Assembly (NCBI GenBank): GCA_026545225.1
Contig: CM048853.1
Coordinates: forward strand, 41,184,755 to 41,248,754
Direction: 5' to 3'
Source of the DNA: Cornus controversa
Lineage: Eukaryota > Streptophyta > Magnoliopsida > Cornales > Cornaceae
Length of the DNA stretch: 64,000 nucleotides
In this document: piece by piece, positions 1 to 12,710 of the stretch
Numbering within the stretch: position 1 is the first letter of the stretch
Layout of the letters: every line of letters starts with the position of its first letter
The notes under the pieces: model-generated
What the model was told of the DNA's origin: nothing
What the model saw: the letters and a program-made list of their open reading frames with translations, nothing else
Databases searched by the model: none
Program-made: the position numbers and the translations under genes

Positions 1-34
1 CGCAGCTCTCCTCTTGCGCGCTTGCCTAACATCT

Positions 35-540
35 GGCTCTGATACCACTTGTCATAGGCCTAGATTTTTTTGCATGCGGTAACATGGCTCATGCGGCAAT
101 CCTAAGCACCTATCCCAATGCTCTGTCTTACACGTCTTGCCTTGTCATAGATCACATGTTGACTGGTTTCTGTTTGCTTTGGCCTCATTAGGAGAACAAC
201 TCCAGTTTTCGACCAATTTGTGTAGAGATGACCAACTCCCTTCACAGACAAGTCCCTGACTAGTGACAAGCTCCCCAAGCTCAACTTGGGTCTCCTTACC
301 TAACTTTGAAGTGACACCCACATATGCCCCTACACGCCCCTTCTTTGGAACCACTCTCAGCCCTCTGAGTCCCCATGCTAGCCAACATGCGCTTCGACTA
401 CATTATCATGACGGGCTGAAGCAAACCCGTCTAACAATAGTCCATGGGAGATCAAATGGTGGTGACTGTCGGCACTAGTGTGTCCATTAAGGCAAGTCAA
501 CCTTTGACCGCTGGTTCATCTAGTCTCCCCACGCACCTTT
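35..540 (-). mobile_element. LTR retrotransposon edge with tRNA-Met PBS (fragment)
   Basis: On the minus strand positions 47-35 read as the initiator-Met primer binding site (TGGTATCAGAGCC), two bases after a CA end (CCTATGACA). That is the usual LTR-PBS junction, so about 50-540 would be an LTR and 1-34 the start of the internal region, which leaves the window. The outer LTR end was not found. The last 80 bases resemble sequence at 4130-4230 and 5225-5300, so this LTR may be the source of part of that repeat family. The small ORFs here have no protein character. Confidence 0.4.
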
Positions 541-1162
541 TTTTTTTTTGAAATTTTTCAATGTTCAAAAAAATACATATTGTATATATATATATTCTAA
601 CTTTAATTTAATTAATTAACTGTATATTCAATTTTTGCAAATCTATAATATTTTAAATAGGTTTATAATATCTAACTATATATTTAAGGAAAAAATATAG
701 GAAAAATTAATTTTAAAATATGTAAAGAGATTTAATAGCATTTATATAAAAGATAATTGCATAGTTAAATAGAAAAGGATCCTTTTGTCTATATAAAATT
801 TCTTCTAGGGGCAAATAAGTCGATTAATGTGTTAAATAGTATTTTTTTATAAAGTCAAAGGGCAAGAAAGTCATTTTTTAACAACATCAAAGATTTGACA
901 AGTCGTTTGACTAACGATAGGAGTCGTGGGATATCACTTGCGAAACGTCAAATGTGAAAAAATGTGTTTTATTAATCCTCACTTATTTATATGTGTACAA
1001 ATCTGTAAGTATGTGTGCATATAATTTATTTATATATGTGTGTAAATTGTTGTGATCTATGAAACATTGATACGAAGAAGGGATCGGGCAGATATGACAA
1101 ATCTAAAAAACCGAAATGACACGTGAACAACGTGGATATAGTAATATAACAATAACATAATA
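541..1162. other. AT-rich gene-free stretch
   Basis: Poly-T, ATATAT runs and low-complexity AT sequence. No ORF, RNA gene or bounded repeat could be supported on either strand. Confidence 0.5.
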
Positions 1163-1171
1163 TATTATTAT

Positions 1172-1383
1172 GAGAAATGCTAAACGTCACAATTTTATTT
1201 CATGAATTTTAACTTGAATCTATGTGGCAGGTGATAATATCATAGGGACTCCGTGTATGGGGGGAATCCCACCAATAATAACTTACCATTTAATTTTATT
1301 TCTTAAAATAATGGACTATATCACATGCCACATAGATTCGAGTTAAAATTTGTGATATTTATTCGAAATGTGTAGCATTGCTC
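1172..1383. mobile_element. 212-bp MITE with ~65-bp inverted ends, 9-bp TSD
   Basis: The two ends are inverted copies of each other. The left begins GAGAAATGCTAAACGTCACA, and the right read in reverse begins GAGCAATGCTACACATTTCG. Both contain the stretch TTTTAACT(T/C)GAATCTATGTGGCA. The element is flanked by tattattat at 1163-1171 and 1384-1392. A 9-bp duplication with long inverted repeats is characteristic of Mutator-type MITEs. No coding capacity. Confidence 0.75.
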
Positions 1384-1392
1384 TATTATTAT

Positions 1393-1915
1393 ATAAAAAA
1401 TATTTTTTACTCATTTTATCCCCAAAGCATGAATGTAATCACTAATTTGAAAAATCAGATGTGAACTTAATACTTCTTCTTAATTTTTATCTCTCTCCAA
1501 GTAAATAATTTTTATTTTTTAAATGTAAGTCCCATTATAGGTTTTTTTTTTTAATTTATATATATTTAAAATATACTCTCTCCAATTTTTATGTGGATGA
1601 TTTTAAACAAAGCTAAAGTAATAATATATTAAACTTCTGATAAAATTCTAATATCAGAAAGAGAAAGACGGCTTTTGCTAATTCTCACAACTTTTTTTTT
1701 TGTTTTTTCTTTTCCTGTTCATATAAGATCTTATTGCTTAATAGCTGAGGTTATTAATATGCCTAGCTTTTTTTTATTTTAAAACGTAAATTCTCGAATT
1801 TATCTTTATAAAAAAAAATACTTCTACAATCTACTGGCCACTTGTTTTTCCATCTATACCTTCACACCGAGGATTTTTAATCTTTAATTGCATCTCATAC
1901 AGGGAAGATACCCCC
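1393..1915. other. AT-rich gene-free stretch
   Basis: Low-complexity AT and poly-T sequence. Nothing recognisable on either strand. Confidence 0.5.
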
Positions 1916-1923
1916 ATTTTACC

Positions 1924-2542
1924 TAGGGGTGCATACGGTACGGTTCCTTGTAATTCTTGATGGAACCGGAATCGGAACCGGAACTATTTTTTACAGTTTC
2001 TTAATTTTGAAAACGGAACTAGAACCGTTGACTTCGATTTGATTTGATTCGGTTCCGATTCTTTGCAGTTCTGGTTCCTCAACGGTTCTTTGTTAACTTT
2101 TTTTTTTTTTTTTAAAACACTGGTAAGATACACACGCATACTTGTGCACCCCTAGTTATAACAATATATTAGAAATTATTAGTATTTATTTATATATTTT
2201 ATATTATATAAATATATAGAACGTTATAACTTAGAAAATAAATGTATTTATCTATATATTATATATTTTATACTTTATATATAAATAGATCACTAGAATT
2301 TAGAAGGTATTAATATTTATTTATATATTATATCTTTTATACTTTATATATTATATATTTATATAAAACACTAGAACTTAGAAGTTATTATTATTCATTT
2401 ATTTATATATATATATATATATTTTTTTTTCTAACGGTTTCGGTTCCTTGACTTGGAATCGGAGCCGGAACTATAATAAACGGTTCGATTTGATTCAGGT
2501 ACGATTCTGATTCCAATTCCACCGATTCTTTGCACACTTCTA
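1924..2542. mobile_element. Non-autonomous hAT-type element
   Basis: The left end TAGGGGTGCATACGGTACGG and the right end, reversed (TAGAAGTGTGCAAAGAATCGG), are the imperfect terminal repeats common in plant hAT elements. Flanking 8-mers are attttacc (1916-1923) and attctatc (2543-2550), matching at 6 of 8. Both ends carry GGTTCC/GGAACC-rich subterminal sequence. An internal GTGCACCCCTA at 2142-2152 is another hAT-like terminus, so a shorter element (1924-2152) or a nested copy is possible. The middle is TATA-rich filler. Confidence 0.55.
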
Positions 2543-2844
2543 ATTCTATCCCTTTTGAGCAGCCAAACTACTCATCAATCAACTAAAACTAATATATGTA
2601 TACATATTAGCACAGAATAGCTGAATAGTACTAATATTGGCAAACAATTTTTGCATAACAGCCACTAGAGAAAATGAAACTGCATAACATCTACAAACTT
2701 GTGATATAATAAATTTTTAACGCATGAACACTAATTGTTTAAACATGGAAGTAATAAATATTTAACACACGAACAATCTTTGTACGTTTAATACTAGTAT
2801 AAATATATAAGAAAACATATAAATAATGAGGTTTAATGTAACTA

Positions 2845-3025
2845 AGAGTCCCACATCGACGAGTGAACACAAATTTAACACGCATATATATACGCATGTC
2901 ACAATACACTATACCACTGCAAGATGTGGCGCGAAGCGTGTAGGTGTTTATTATTTATAAACCACATACACCCTCTAAATAAGTAGAGGTAATTAATTGG
3001 GGTTAGTTCCTCCAGGAGGGTTCCA
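2845..3025. repeat. Dispersed repeat A, copy 1
   Basis: Shares the order agagtcccacatcgacgag, cgcatgtcacaatacac, gtgtaggtgtttattat and ccctctaaataa..tagagg with copies at 3870-4075 and 5090-5230. The class is unknown. The three copies are clearly diverged. No gene is inside it. Confidence 0.6.
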
Positions 3026-3119
3026 TGTTTCTTCTCTCTGTCTGTAGACAACAGACTGTAGATGAATTTATTCAGGATGATGATGATGATGATGATATAC
3101 CCAAAGCTGAAGCTAATAA

Positions 3120-3345
3120 AATGCCAACATAGATTAAAAAAATGAACTCAATTGTCTTGTGTAATAAATATTAATAAAATCTTCATATATCCTATAACAA
3201 CAAAACAAAAAAAAATCATAAATATTAATAAAATCTTCATATATACTATAACAACAAAACAAAACAAAATCTTCTGCAAACCCAGTCCTCATACAGAATT
3301 GATACCTCATAAAACCCTGAGATATGCCCTATAACTCAAGCTAAT
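3120..3345. repeat. Dispersed repeat D, copy 1
   Basis: Matches 25890-26080 in the same orientation (shared blocks: atgccaa.atagattaaaaa, tacagaattgat, cataaaaccctgagatatg). This copy has an internal tandem duplication of about 55 bp around 3165-3265 that the other copy lacks. A (GAT)n tract precedes it at 3077-3096. The 60-codon ORF here is not conserved between copies and is not called. Confidence 0.55.
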
Positions 3346-3869
3346 AAAACAACTTTGAATAATCAAAAAAATAAAAAAATTTAACCTGTGCCGCCAATCA
3401 AAGATGAAAAACAAAACTACAAAAAAAAAAAGAAACCCATGATTCTAACACCCTAACATACTTAAAAAGAAAAATAAAAAGACGATCACTAGTCATAACA
3501 CTCAACACACCTAGATCGGAAGCTAAAAACAAAGGCAGATCAATACCCACAAAAAACCCATCTTCAATCTGTTGAGAATAACATATAGAAACTTATAACC
3601 AATTGGGTTTTCTGAGATTCAAACAAACTAGAGGAATACAAAGTATATATATGACTGGAAGCTGTTGAATTTTTCTAACGAATATGCCATAACGTTGTTT
3701 TCATCGGAAAGCTGAAAGACGCCGACAAAACTAGAAGAAAACGACGACTACCGAAAGTCCAGTAGGACAGCACCATCCAAAAAAACGTAGTGCTGTACCA
3801 AGATAAAAGATTCCCGAGAGAAAATATTTAGTAGACTTAGTCGGGAATGTATAGGGTACCGTATATAAA

Positions 3870-4395
3870 TAATGAAATTTAATGTAATTGAGAGTCCCAC
3901 ATCGACAAGTTAGCACAAGTTTAACATGTATATATATACACATGTCACAATACATTATATTACCACAAGGTGTGGGGGCGGAGCGTGTAGGTGTTTATTA
4001 TATATAAACCACAAGACACCCTCTAAATAATTAGAGGCAATTTAACTGGGGTTGGTTTGTCCGGTTAATTTCTCCCCTTAACAAAAAAATGAAAAAGACC
4101 GATATCGTGATTCACACGCTCCAGTGGAACGCCCACGGGGGATTAGAGTTGTGGTGACTGTGCACCAGTCCACCGAACCATTGGTTCATCCTCAGTCTCC
4201 CATCACACCTACTTTTTTGAAATTATTTTTAATTTGATATTTTTTTTATCTGTGAATATCATTTACTAATCATCAACGATGGATATTTTTTCCTAAATTT
4301 TCTTTATCCGATAAAGTTTTAAAAATAAGTTATTAGGTTTTAGAAAATGCAAAATAAGAATCTACATAACTATGTATTTATTTAATGTGAATACA

Positions 4396-4400
<5 letters not shown>
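3870..4400. repeat. Dispersed repeats A + C, copy 2
   Basis: Repeat A (3880-4075) is followed by a second module (about 4130-4380) containing gtgactgtgcacc, cagtctcccatcacacct and ctttatccgataaagttttaa. The A-C pair recurs in the same order at 5090-5470. An (AT)n microsatellite follows at 4398-4443. Confidence 0.6.
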
Positions 4401-4447
<47 letters not shown>

Positions 4448-4494
4448 AGAATTTGTATGAGTTGTGTAAAAAAAATTATATGTTTATTACACTT

Positions 4495-5040
4495 CAATTA
4501 TTTTTAATGAAATAGTTAATGTTCTGGTGTGGGACTTGGAGCGCCTGAATAGGGTCAACTCAACGAGTTAGACTCACAATCACACATAACACTTAAAAGA
4601 GTTGTTGTATTTATTAATCAATAAATACACGGGGGTTGGTTATTCGGTAATTTCTCCCCCTCCCAATAAAAAATTGAAATATCTATTTGTTATAAATTTT
4701 ATTTAAGATATTTTTTAATAATTTTTTTCTCTTTTTGATAACGTTTTAAAATAAGTTTAGCTTTACACACAAATTGATATATAACTACTTTTTGAAAACT
4801 ATTTATTATCAATTTTACGTGTGAGATATTTTCTCATAAATATTTTGTCTCTTTCAAAAATCTTTTAGAAAATACAAAATAAGCATCTACGTCACCATGC
4901 ATTTATTTAATGATAATAAAAATATTTTATATCAATTTTATCTACGAGATATTTTTATATATTTTTTTCTCTTTCCGATAAAATTTTAAAAATAAGTTAT
5001 TAGCTTTTAAGAAATAAAAAATAAGCATCTACATAAATGA
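4495..5040. repeat. Dispersed repeat B, copy 1
   Basis: Long, diverged match to 17876-18490 in the same orientation. Both carry taatgaaatagttaatgtt, aactcaacgagttagactca, tgtatttattaatcaataaa and acacacaaattgatatataa. It may be an old solo LTR, but no termini or TSD were identified. Confidence 0.6.
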
Positions 5041-5089
5041 ATAGGGGAATCAACCTGCGTGGCCTACTCTATAGTATATAAATAATAAG

Positions 5090-5530
5090 GTTTAACGTAA
5101 CTGAGAGTCTCACATCGACGAGTGAGCACAAGTTTAACGCGTATATATATATACGCATGTCACCGTACATTACACCACCACAAGGTGTGGGGGTGGAGGT
5201 AATTTAATTGGAGTTGGTTCCCACAGGAGATTAGAGTTGTAGTGACTGCGCACCGGTCACTGAACTATTGTTTCGTCCTCATTCTTCCATCACACCTATT
5301 TTTTCGAAATTATTTTTAATTTGATATTTTTTTATCTGTAAAAATTATTTACTAATCATCAACACGGATATTTTTTCCTAAGTTTTCTTTATCCGATAAA
5401 GTTTTAAAAATAAGTTATTAGCTTTAAGAAAATGCAAAATAAGCATCTACATAACTATGTATTAATTTAATAAATTTTTATGAGTCATGTGAAAAAATTG
5501 TGTTTATTACACTTCAATTATTTATAGGTA
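5090..5530. repeat. Dispersed repeats A + C, copy 3
   Basis: Same A-then-C order as 3870-4400, with module A shortened (the ccctctaaataa block is missing). The remaining 5530-5990 stretch next to it has nothing recognisable. Confidence 0.55.
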
Positions 5531-6256
5531 TATAAAATGCGGACCATTATCCTTTCCGGTAAAAGTCTCTCTCCGGTGAATTGAAAACATGAATTCTCGA
5601 ATTTAGTTTTTTTTAAAATAAAAAGAAAAAAGAAAATGGGTATACATACTATTGCTGTGAACATGAAGTCATTACAAAAAGATTGGAGCAACTATATATG
5701 TACCATACAAAAGGATTTGAGAAAGACTCTAAACCAACTGAAAAAGGGATCTGGAAAATTTTACAGGCACTTCCGGGAGGCAATATTTTTCATGAGCTTG
5801 AGCAATTAACATTTATAACTTACCAAAGAAAACACAGCCTAATTAACATCATGCAAGGAGGAGTCCCCAATTCCCATGGTATAACCCTTTCCCACAAAAA
5901 ATGCACAATGGTTAAAAAGAATGTGTGTAGGAGGCAGACAAATTGCTAGTTTTGAATCACACCAGGAGGGTTCTATACTTCTATGTTTCTTCTCTCTGTA
6001 GCATTCACTGCAATGATGTTGTGTTGTTTTCCCCAGCAACCCAATACTGTTTGACGGCCACCAATAGCTTCTCTGGAACAAGGGGACCATCCTCATGATC
6101 CCACATTTTAGTATCCCACCTCATCCCCCCTACTATCTTCTTCACCTTGATTATCACATCAACGTCATCGCGGAAGACAACTGCACCTTCTGGTCGCAAA
6201 ATCCGATCCATCTCCAGAAGAATGTCTTCCAAATTACATCTGCATTGATTTGATCA

Positions 6257-7336
6257 GAATATGCATGAATATTATTTCATCTGCATTGACTTTTAGTAAA
6301 ACACAAATGAATTGGAGGGGCAAGAAAACCAGAAATGGCATAGAATCCATTCAATCCAAAATAAAAATTGACAACCCGAAATAAAACAGTTGGGTTCGCC
6401 AAGTATCATAGGGGAAGTGGAACTCATTTAGAAAATCTAATCAAGAACCAGTAGGATACTCCAAAGCTGTAACTTCACATTCTCTGCATGATTCCACTGA
6501 ATAAATCATGATGTAATTCTACATTTGGCACCTTGTGTCACCACACACCCACACTGATAAAGCTTCCATGAGTAAACTTTAAAAGAGCATATCAAGTTCA
6601 GTTCATTAAGAGGATTTTTTCAGTACACAAACTAAACAAACCAAACTCAGGTTTAAAGGTAAATCATATAACAAGCCAAACCATATTAATGATTTGCTTG
6701 CGAAACAATTTGAGGTTCATGCAGTTTGGAAACATGATGGATATCCCCGAATGAAGTGCCTAAAAATCTAGTTGTTACATAAAGACAGCATAACAAGCAA
6801 CAAATTAGAATTTAAAGATGTCTTAATCACCAATATGAACTGGTAAAAGTCATCAGACATGGAAATATATTGAATTGTACTAACCAAAATGGCTAGGGGC
6901 CATTTTCTGGTGCACTGGTAAATGCTCAGGCTGTTAAGCATAGAGAATATTGGTAGGAACCTTAAGAACAGCCACTTGGTGCAAATAATGTCAAATATTA
7001 GGTATGTATCCAGTGTGCCCCTCCCAACACCATCTATTAATAAAAGACCACACCAGTAACAACCCTTACTATTGAACATGCTCAGTGAGGCATGTGAACA
7101 ACCTTGAGTTGGCCCTACACTCCTAACTAATAAGCTTGAACAGAGCTAGTTGAACTCAAGTCAGTTGCCAAGTTGATCTAGATAAAGACCAAGCTTAAAC
7201 ACACATAACAGGTCTTTAACCAAAATAAAAAATAAAAAATAAAAAGAAAGAAAGAAAGAAGTAGTCCATAAGATTAATAAGTGAAATCTGTAAGTGAGAA
7301 TAGTATTTCCAACTAACTAATAAAAACAAATCCTTC
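6257..7336. repeat. 1080-bp tandem duplication, copy 1
   Basis: Repeated at 7339-8418 with a 1082-bp period and two extra bases (at) between copies. I saw no difference across the unit. It lies in the last intron of the PMT pseudogene, between the exons at 6005-6239 and 8622-8699. The identical 103-codon minus-strand ORFs in the two copies (6768-7079 and 7850-8161) merely reflect the duplication and show no protein family. Confidence 0.9.
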
Positions 7337-7338
7337 AT

Positions 7339-8418
7339 GAATATGCATGAATATTATTTCATCTGCATTGACTTTTAGTAAAACACAAATGAATTGGAGG
7401 GGCAAGAAAACCAGAAATGGCATAGAATCCATTCAATCCAAAATAAAAATTGACAACCCGAAATAAAACAGTTGGGTTCGCCAAGTATCATAGGGGAAGT
7501 GGAACTCATTTAGAAAATCTAATCAAGAACCAGTAGGATACTCCAAAGCTGTAACTTCACATTCTCTGCATGATTCCACTGAATAAATCATGATGTAATT
7601 CTACATTTGGCACCTTGTGTCACCACACACCCACACTGATAAAGCTTCCATGAGTAAACTTTAAAAGAGCATATCAAGTTCAGTTCATTAAGAGGATTTT
7701 TTCAGTACACAAACTAAACAAACCAAACTCAGGTTTAAAGGTAAATCATATAACAAGCCAAACCATATTAATGATTTGCTTGCGAAACAATTTGAGGTTC
7801 ATGCAGTTTGGAAACATGATGGATATCCCCGAATGAAGTGCCTAAAAATCTAGTTGTTACATAAAGACAGCATAACAAGCAACAAATTAGAATTTAAAGA
7901 TGTCTTAATCACCAATATGAACTGGTAAAAGTCATCAGACATGGAAATATATTGAATTGTACTAACCAAAATGGCTAGGGGCCATTTTCTGGTGCACTGG
8001 TAAATGCTCAGGCTGTTAAGCATAGAGAATATTGGTAGGAACCTTAAGAACAGCCACTTGGTGCAAATAATGTCAAATATTAGGTATGTATCCAGTGTGC
8101 CCCTCCCAACACCATCTATTAATAAAAGACCACACCAGTAACAACCCTTACTATTGAACATGCTCAGTGAGGCATGTGAACAACCTTGAGTTGGCCCTAC
8201 ACTCCTAACTAATAAGCTTGAACAGAGCTAGTTGAACTCAAGTCAGTTGCCAAGTTGATCTAGATAAAGACCAAGCTTAAACACACATAACAGGTCTTTA
8301 ACCAAAATAAAAAATAAAAAATAAAAAGAAAGAAAGAAAGAAGTAGTCCATAAGATTAATAAGTGAAATCTGTAAGTGAGAATAGTATTTCCAACTAACT
8401 AATAAAAACAAATCCTTC
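7339..8418. repeat. 1080-bp tandem duplication, copy 2
   Basis: Second copy of the unit at 6257-7336, ending ..caaatccttc just as copy 1 does. Identity this high implies a very recent duplication or an assembly duplication. Confidence 0.9.
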
Positions 8419-8699
8419 TGTGGGCCTCTATTTCAGATGTGGCTTAAAATTATAATATTCACTAGTGTAGAGTTAATATTCCATCCAAACTGTTGTTGTG
8501 CCCGTGCTGATAGAAAAATAATGTTACATATGAAACATACAGTATCTGTGACCTTAAAAATGAAGGCCAGAGAGCCATAAAATCCATCTCAGAATTCAAG
8601 GCACAAACAACTAAAAAATACTTGTCCTTGTACAAGTTAAAAACACCCTTAGCATGAATAAGGTCATACGTCCTTGGATATGTGGATAAAGCTTCACAC

Positions 8700-11144
8700 C
8701 TGAATAAGAAAGATAAGATAAAGTTTCAATTCTGAATGATTACACAAAAGAGAAGTAGATGAACAACTAACAGTGAATTCCTCAAATAAAAAGGAGGTTA
8801 ACAAATCCAGACCCAGCCATGCCAGCTCAATTATACTGTGCACATTCTCATGTTCATATATGAATGACATTTTTTAAAACTGCCAGACATTTTAGGGCAG
8901 AGGGCATGAAGATTAGCAATCAAAGTCAAGGTAGTAAGACCCTCTATTCTTTATAAATAGACAGATTAACAGAAAAAAAATGGAATCTTCTTTTTAAATT
9001 TAATTCTTTTCTTACACATTTTCTATTCTTCTACATCAAAGAGAAGAAATCATGGCCAGTCAAACCCAATATTAAATAACATCATTTTTCATCAACAATG
9101 GCGTGGGCACCAGAGCCCACCTCTCTACGCGTTTTGAGGAGAGCAATCGTCATGACACACTCTTGTCTTGCCTCACCATGTCCATCCATACATAGCAGTC
9201 GAAATGGCGTGTATATATCTCGCCAAATGTTACTTCTCCTAAAACGTGCCTCCACTGATTGGCACGCGGAAACATCTCCATCGACCTAGGCCGGTGGCAA
9301 AAGCAAAGTTCTTTCCTAGTTGAAGATCCCACTTATTACCTTGAACTATATCTTCCACCGTGTAATCTCTTACCGCAATTCTTCAACCTCGTCCCCAACA
9401 AAAGCTACCTCCGGACACATATATACCCTAATGCATCTTATGCTTGCTAAGTCAACTGAACTGTCCAGGGCACTCCTAAAACCTCTATCTATTATCCTTC
9501 ATCTGATACCTCCATCTCCATCACAAGACCCAAAAACACACATCTTTGGTTACTAGGGAGGTTCACATCTGTAGCCATCTTGTGGGGGGCACACAAAATA
9601 ATAGTTGTGTAAAATTGTGCTACTAGCCAACTACTAGTGCTCCAAGCCACATTTTCACTGATGCATCAAATGGCCCTTCCATTCATCAACTAACATCTCT
9701 CGACTTAGCAACTAGTGTTAACACCCTATTTAGCAATCAACTTGAGAACATGGGCAAAATCAGACACTTGTTTCACAAACGATGTTCGCCATGAACAATG
9801 AATGGTGTCCTGCCATGCTCCCACCCTGCCCTACTGCACACCAAACTTGTCCTACAATAATTTTGGCATCATAGCTAGGAGAGAGAGTATTTTGTAGTTG
9901 TCAACCACTAATATTAGCATAAGAATAATATTTACAGATTAGCTTCCGAATCAACTAGTGGCCTAAGCAATAATTTATATTTATTCTCATAAACCAGATA
10001 AAAAAATCAGCACTTGAGCATAAAATCTGTGTTCATTCTCATGATTGTGATAATATTCTCTGAAATACAGAGTCCAAAATTACTTGATCTTTCTTATTAT
10101 TTTCGGTAAAAAAAATATATATATTGCTCGACTTTGTGTCAAGCATATCATCCAAAATAATTTCTACCAAAGTTTACATGTTTCTCATAAACATTTATAC
10201 ATGGTACCTTTCTCTGTTACTTTAAATTCTCAATTTATTCTTTAAAATTCTAAAACAAGCCAACATTCACTTATTCTGCTATGCCTTGATTCCTACTTCT
10301 GGATTCATACTTAAGAGATTTCCAAACTGATTCAAGTTTTAACACAATTTCTAATTTCCTGTATCAAATAATTGCCAAACTTGTACCAATTTTATCACTA
10401 ATGCACTCTGTAACAAGTGAACAAGGTAATTTCAGACCCAAAACAGTAGAATTTAAATTTTTCAACATTTTGCCATTACATTCTACTCTGAAATTCATAT
10501 TTCTAAAACTATCAAATTGATCCCATTATTTTCCCAATTAACTCTTGCATTCTGATATTGTATGCTGAACAATTGCAGAACCCATATAACAACTTTGTCA
10601 CCACAACTTTGAACTACGCTACACCCTAGCATGGGGAACATGCTTAGGATTCGAAACTGAAATCCCCTTCTATAAGATTCGGAAAGACATCAACTGACTT
10701 TTATTTGGGGCGGAGGCAGGGCGAAGGAGTTGACAACAGTAATACCCATGATCTGATGATTTCAATGATCTTAATTGGCCACTTTCTCTAGTAGTCATCC
10801 AAAAACTACAATGGCAATATCAGATGGCTCAAAATAATCTGGCATTCCCATTCTATGCTGACTGATGAGTTTATTTAGGCATTGTTCATTTGATCTAATG
10901 GTTGTTGGATCCTTTGCATTTAGAAGCAATTGAAAAAGAGAGTGCTTTTGGTTTGTTCAAACCAAAAAATTCCAAAATAGTAGCATATAAAAACAAATGT
11001 ATGGGAAAAAGAGAGAAAATAAAATTTACACTAAAAAGAAAAATAATATTTCTATAAAAGTCACAGCGTCCACTGAAAATAAAAATGATGCTTTAGAGCC
11101 GCAATTGACTAAAGCACATGGAACGAAAGGTCTAAAAACCATAC
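8700..11144. other. Intron of the PMT pseudogene
   Basis: The 2.4-kb intron between exons 8622-8699 and 11145-11534. A less AT-rich stretch at about 9050-9560 gives short overlapping ORFs on both strands without protein similarity; it may be an old transposon relic. Nothing else recognised. Confidence 0.5.
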
Positions 11145-11536
11145 CAGTCATGGTAGATGCCAATCAGTCCTCGCTCATATACAACACCCAGGGTGTTTTT
11201 CTCAGCTATAGTGGTCACAACATTCATAACCCAAAGTTTAGGAGACTCAAGTGCTGCAGCAAATCCTCCTAATCTGGCATTCATATCCATAATGTTGCGA
11301 TATCTACCTGAGTAAATAATTTTAATAACTTTTCTATAAGCATTTACATCCTTTTCCATGTTTTGTTGTCCTCCAGGTATGCCTCAGTAGAGACTCCCGG
11401 AACAAATCCACCAGCAATTCTGGAAGGGATGACATAAAGCCTGTCAGGAAACGCCTTTAGTTCTCCACCAGGGACTTCATCTGGTCTCTTGGCATCAGGA
11501 AATGGAGGTTACGCATCCCTCCATTTTTTTGTACCT
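10985..11536 (-). repeat. Inverted duplication, arm 1 (PMT exon + intron)
   Basis: Contains the PMT exon encoding YKKMEGC through GLIGIYHDW and flanking intron. It is an inverted, diverged copy of 13457-13955. The intron tail just upstream (minus sense TTTTGGTGACTATTAG) lies beyond the TRIM at 12716-12731. Arm 1 has about 50 bp of intron absent from arm 2, next to ACGCTGTGACTTT. Confidence 0.85.
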
Positions 11537-12710
11537 TGTTGGAGAATATATTATTGGAGTGATTTATGGGATTGATTTTAGGAATCTTCCATTAATGTAT
11601 TTTCCATATTTATCAGGTGTATTCTTTTACCTATAAATAGAGGTGGTCATTGAAAACAAAACGAAGAAAGAATACAATAAAAGTGATGTAACCCTTTGGG
11701 CTTTGTGTGTCGTGAATGTAGGCCGTAGTGGCCGAACACGTTATATTATTTTGTTCTTCTTGTTTTAATTTCTTTCTTCAATTTATTTTATTTTATCAAC
11801 ATAGTATCAGAGCAGGTTATCATACCCTACTCTAGATTCATCTCGGATCTTCAGATCAACTCGTCCCGGATCTCTGGATCAACTCGTCTCGGATCTCTGG
11901 ATCAACTCGACTCGGATCCCCCGAAATTTCGTATTTAGTTTCAAGTTAGACACTTGAGTTAAAATCTCCGTGTACCAACTTGAGGGGGAGTGTTGGAGAA
12001 TATATTATTGGAGTGATTTATGGGATTGATTCTAAGAATCTTCCATTAATGTATTTTCCATATTTATCACGTGTATTCTTTCACCTATAAATAGAGGTGG
12101 TCATTGTAAACAAAACGAAGAAATAATACAATAAAAGTGATGTAACCCTTTGGGCTTTGTGTGCCGTGGATGTAGGCCGTAGTGGCCGAACACGTTATAT
12201 TCTTTTGTTCTTCTTGTTTTAATTTCTCTCTTCAATTTATTTTATTTTATCAACATGGTATCAGAGCAGGTTATCATACCCTACTCTAGATTCATCTCGG
12301 ATCTTCATATCAACTCGTCCCGGATCTCCGGATCAACTCGTCTCGGATCTCAGGATCAACTCGACTCGGATCCCCCAAAACTTCGTATTTAGTTTCAAGT
12401 TGGACACTTGAGTTAAAATCTCCGTGTACCAACTTGAGAGGGAGTGTTAGAGAATATATTATTGGAGTGATTTATGGGATTGATTTTAGGAATCTTCCAT
12501 TAATGTATTTTCCATACTTATCACGTGTATTCTTTCACCTATAAATAGAGGTGGTCATTGTAAACAAAACGAAGAAAGAATACAATAAAAGTGATGTACC
12601 CCTTTGGACTTTGTGTGCCGTGGATGTAGACCGTAGTGGCCGAACCACGTTATATTCTTTTGTTCTTCTTGTTTAATTTCTCTCTTCAATTTTATTTTAT
12701 TTTATCAACA
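11537..12710 (+). mobile_element. TRIM retrotransposon, tandem form with three LTRs
   Basis: Three LTRs of 265-266 bp (11537-11801, 11991-12255, 12445-12710) begin TGTT(G/A)GAGAATA and end ATCAACA. Two 189-bp internal regions lie between them. Each internal region starts directly with the tRNA-iMet primer site (TAGTATCAGAGC at 11802, TGGTATCAGAGC at 12256) and ends with a polypurine tract (CTTGAGGGGGAG, CTTGAGAGGGAG). A 5-bp target duplication, tacct, flanks the array at 11532-11536 and 12711-12715. There is no coding capacity, as in TRIM elements that depend on other retrotransposons. LTR-int-LTR-int-LTR arrays are thought to arise by unequal recombination. The insertion sits on the PMT exon's splice acceptor. 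Confidence 0.93.

Noticed and set aside
3077-4443. CRISPR-like or satellite array
   Set aside because: Repeats are few, diverged and irregularly spaced; the genome is a plant.
6768-7079. 103-codon minus-strand ORF, repeated identically at 7850-8161
   Set aside because: It lies in a PMT intron and is identical only because of the tandem duplication; no domain or family character.
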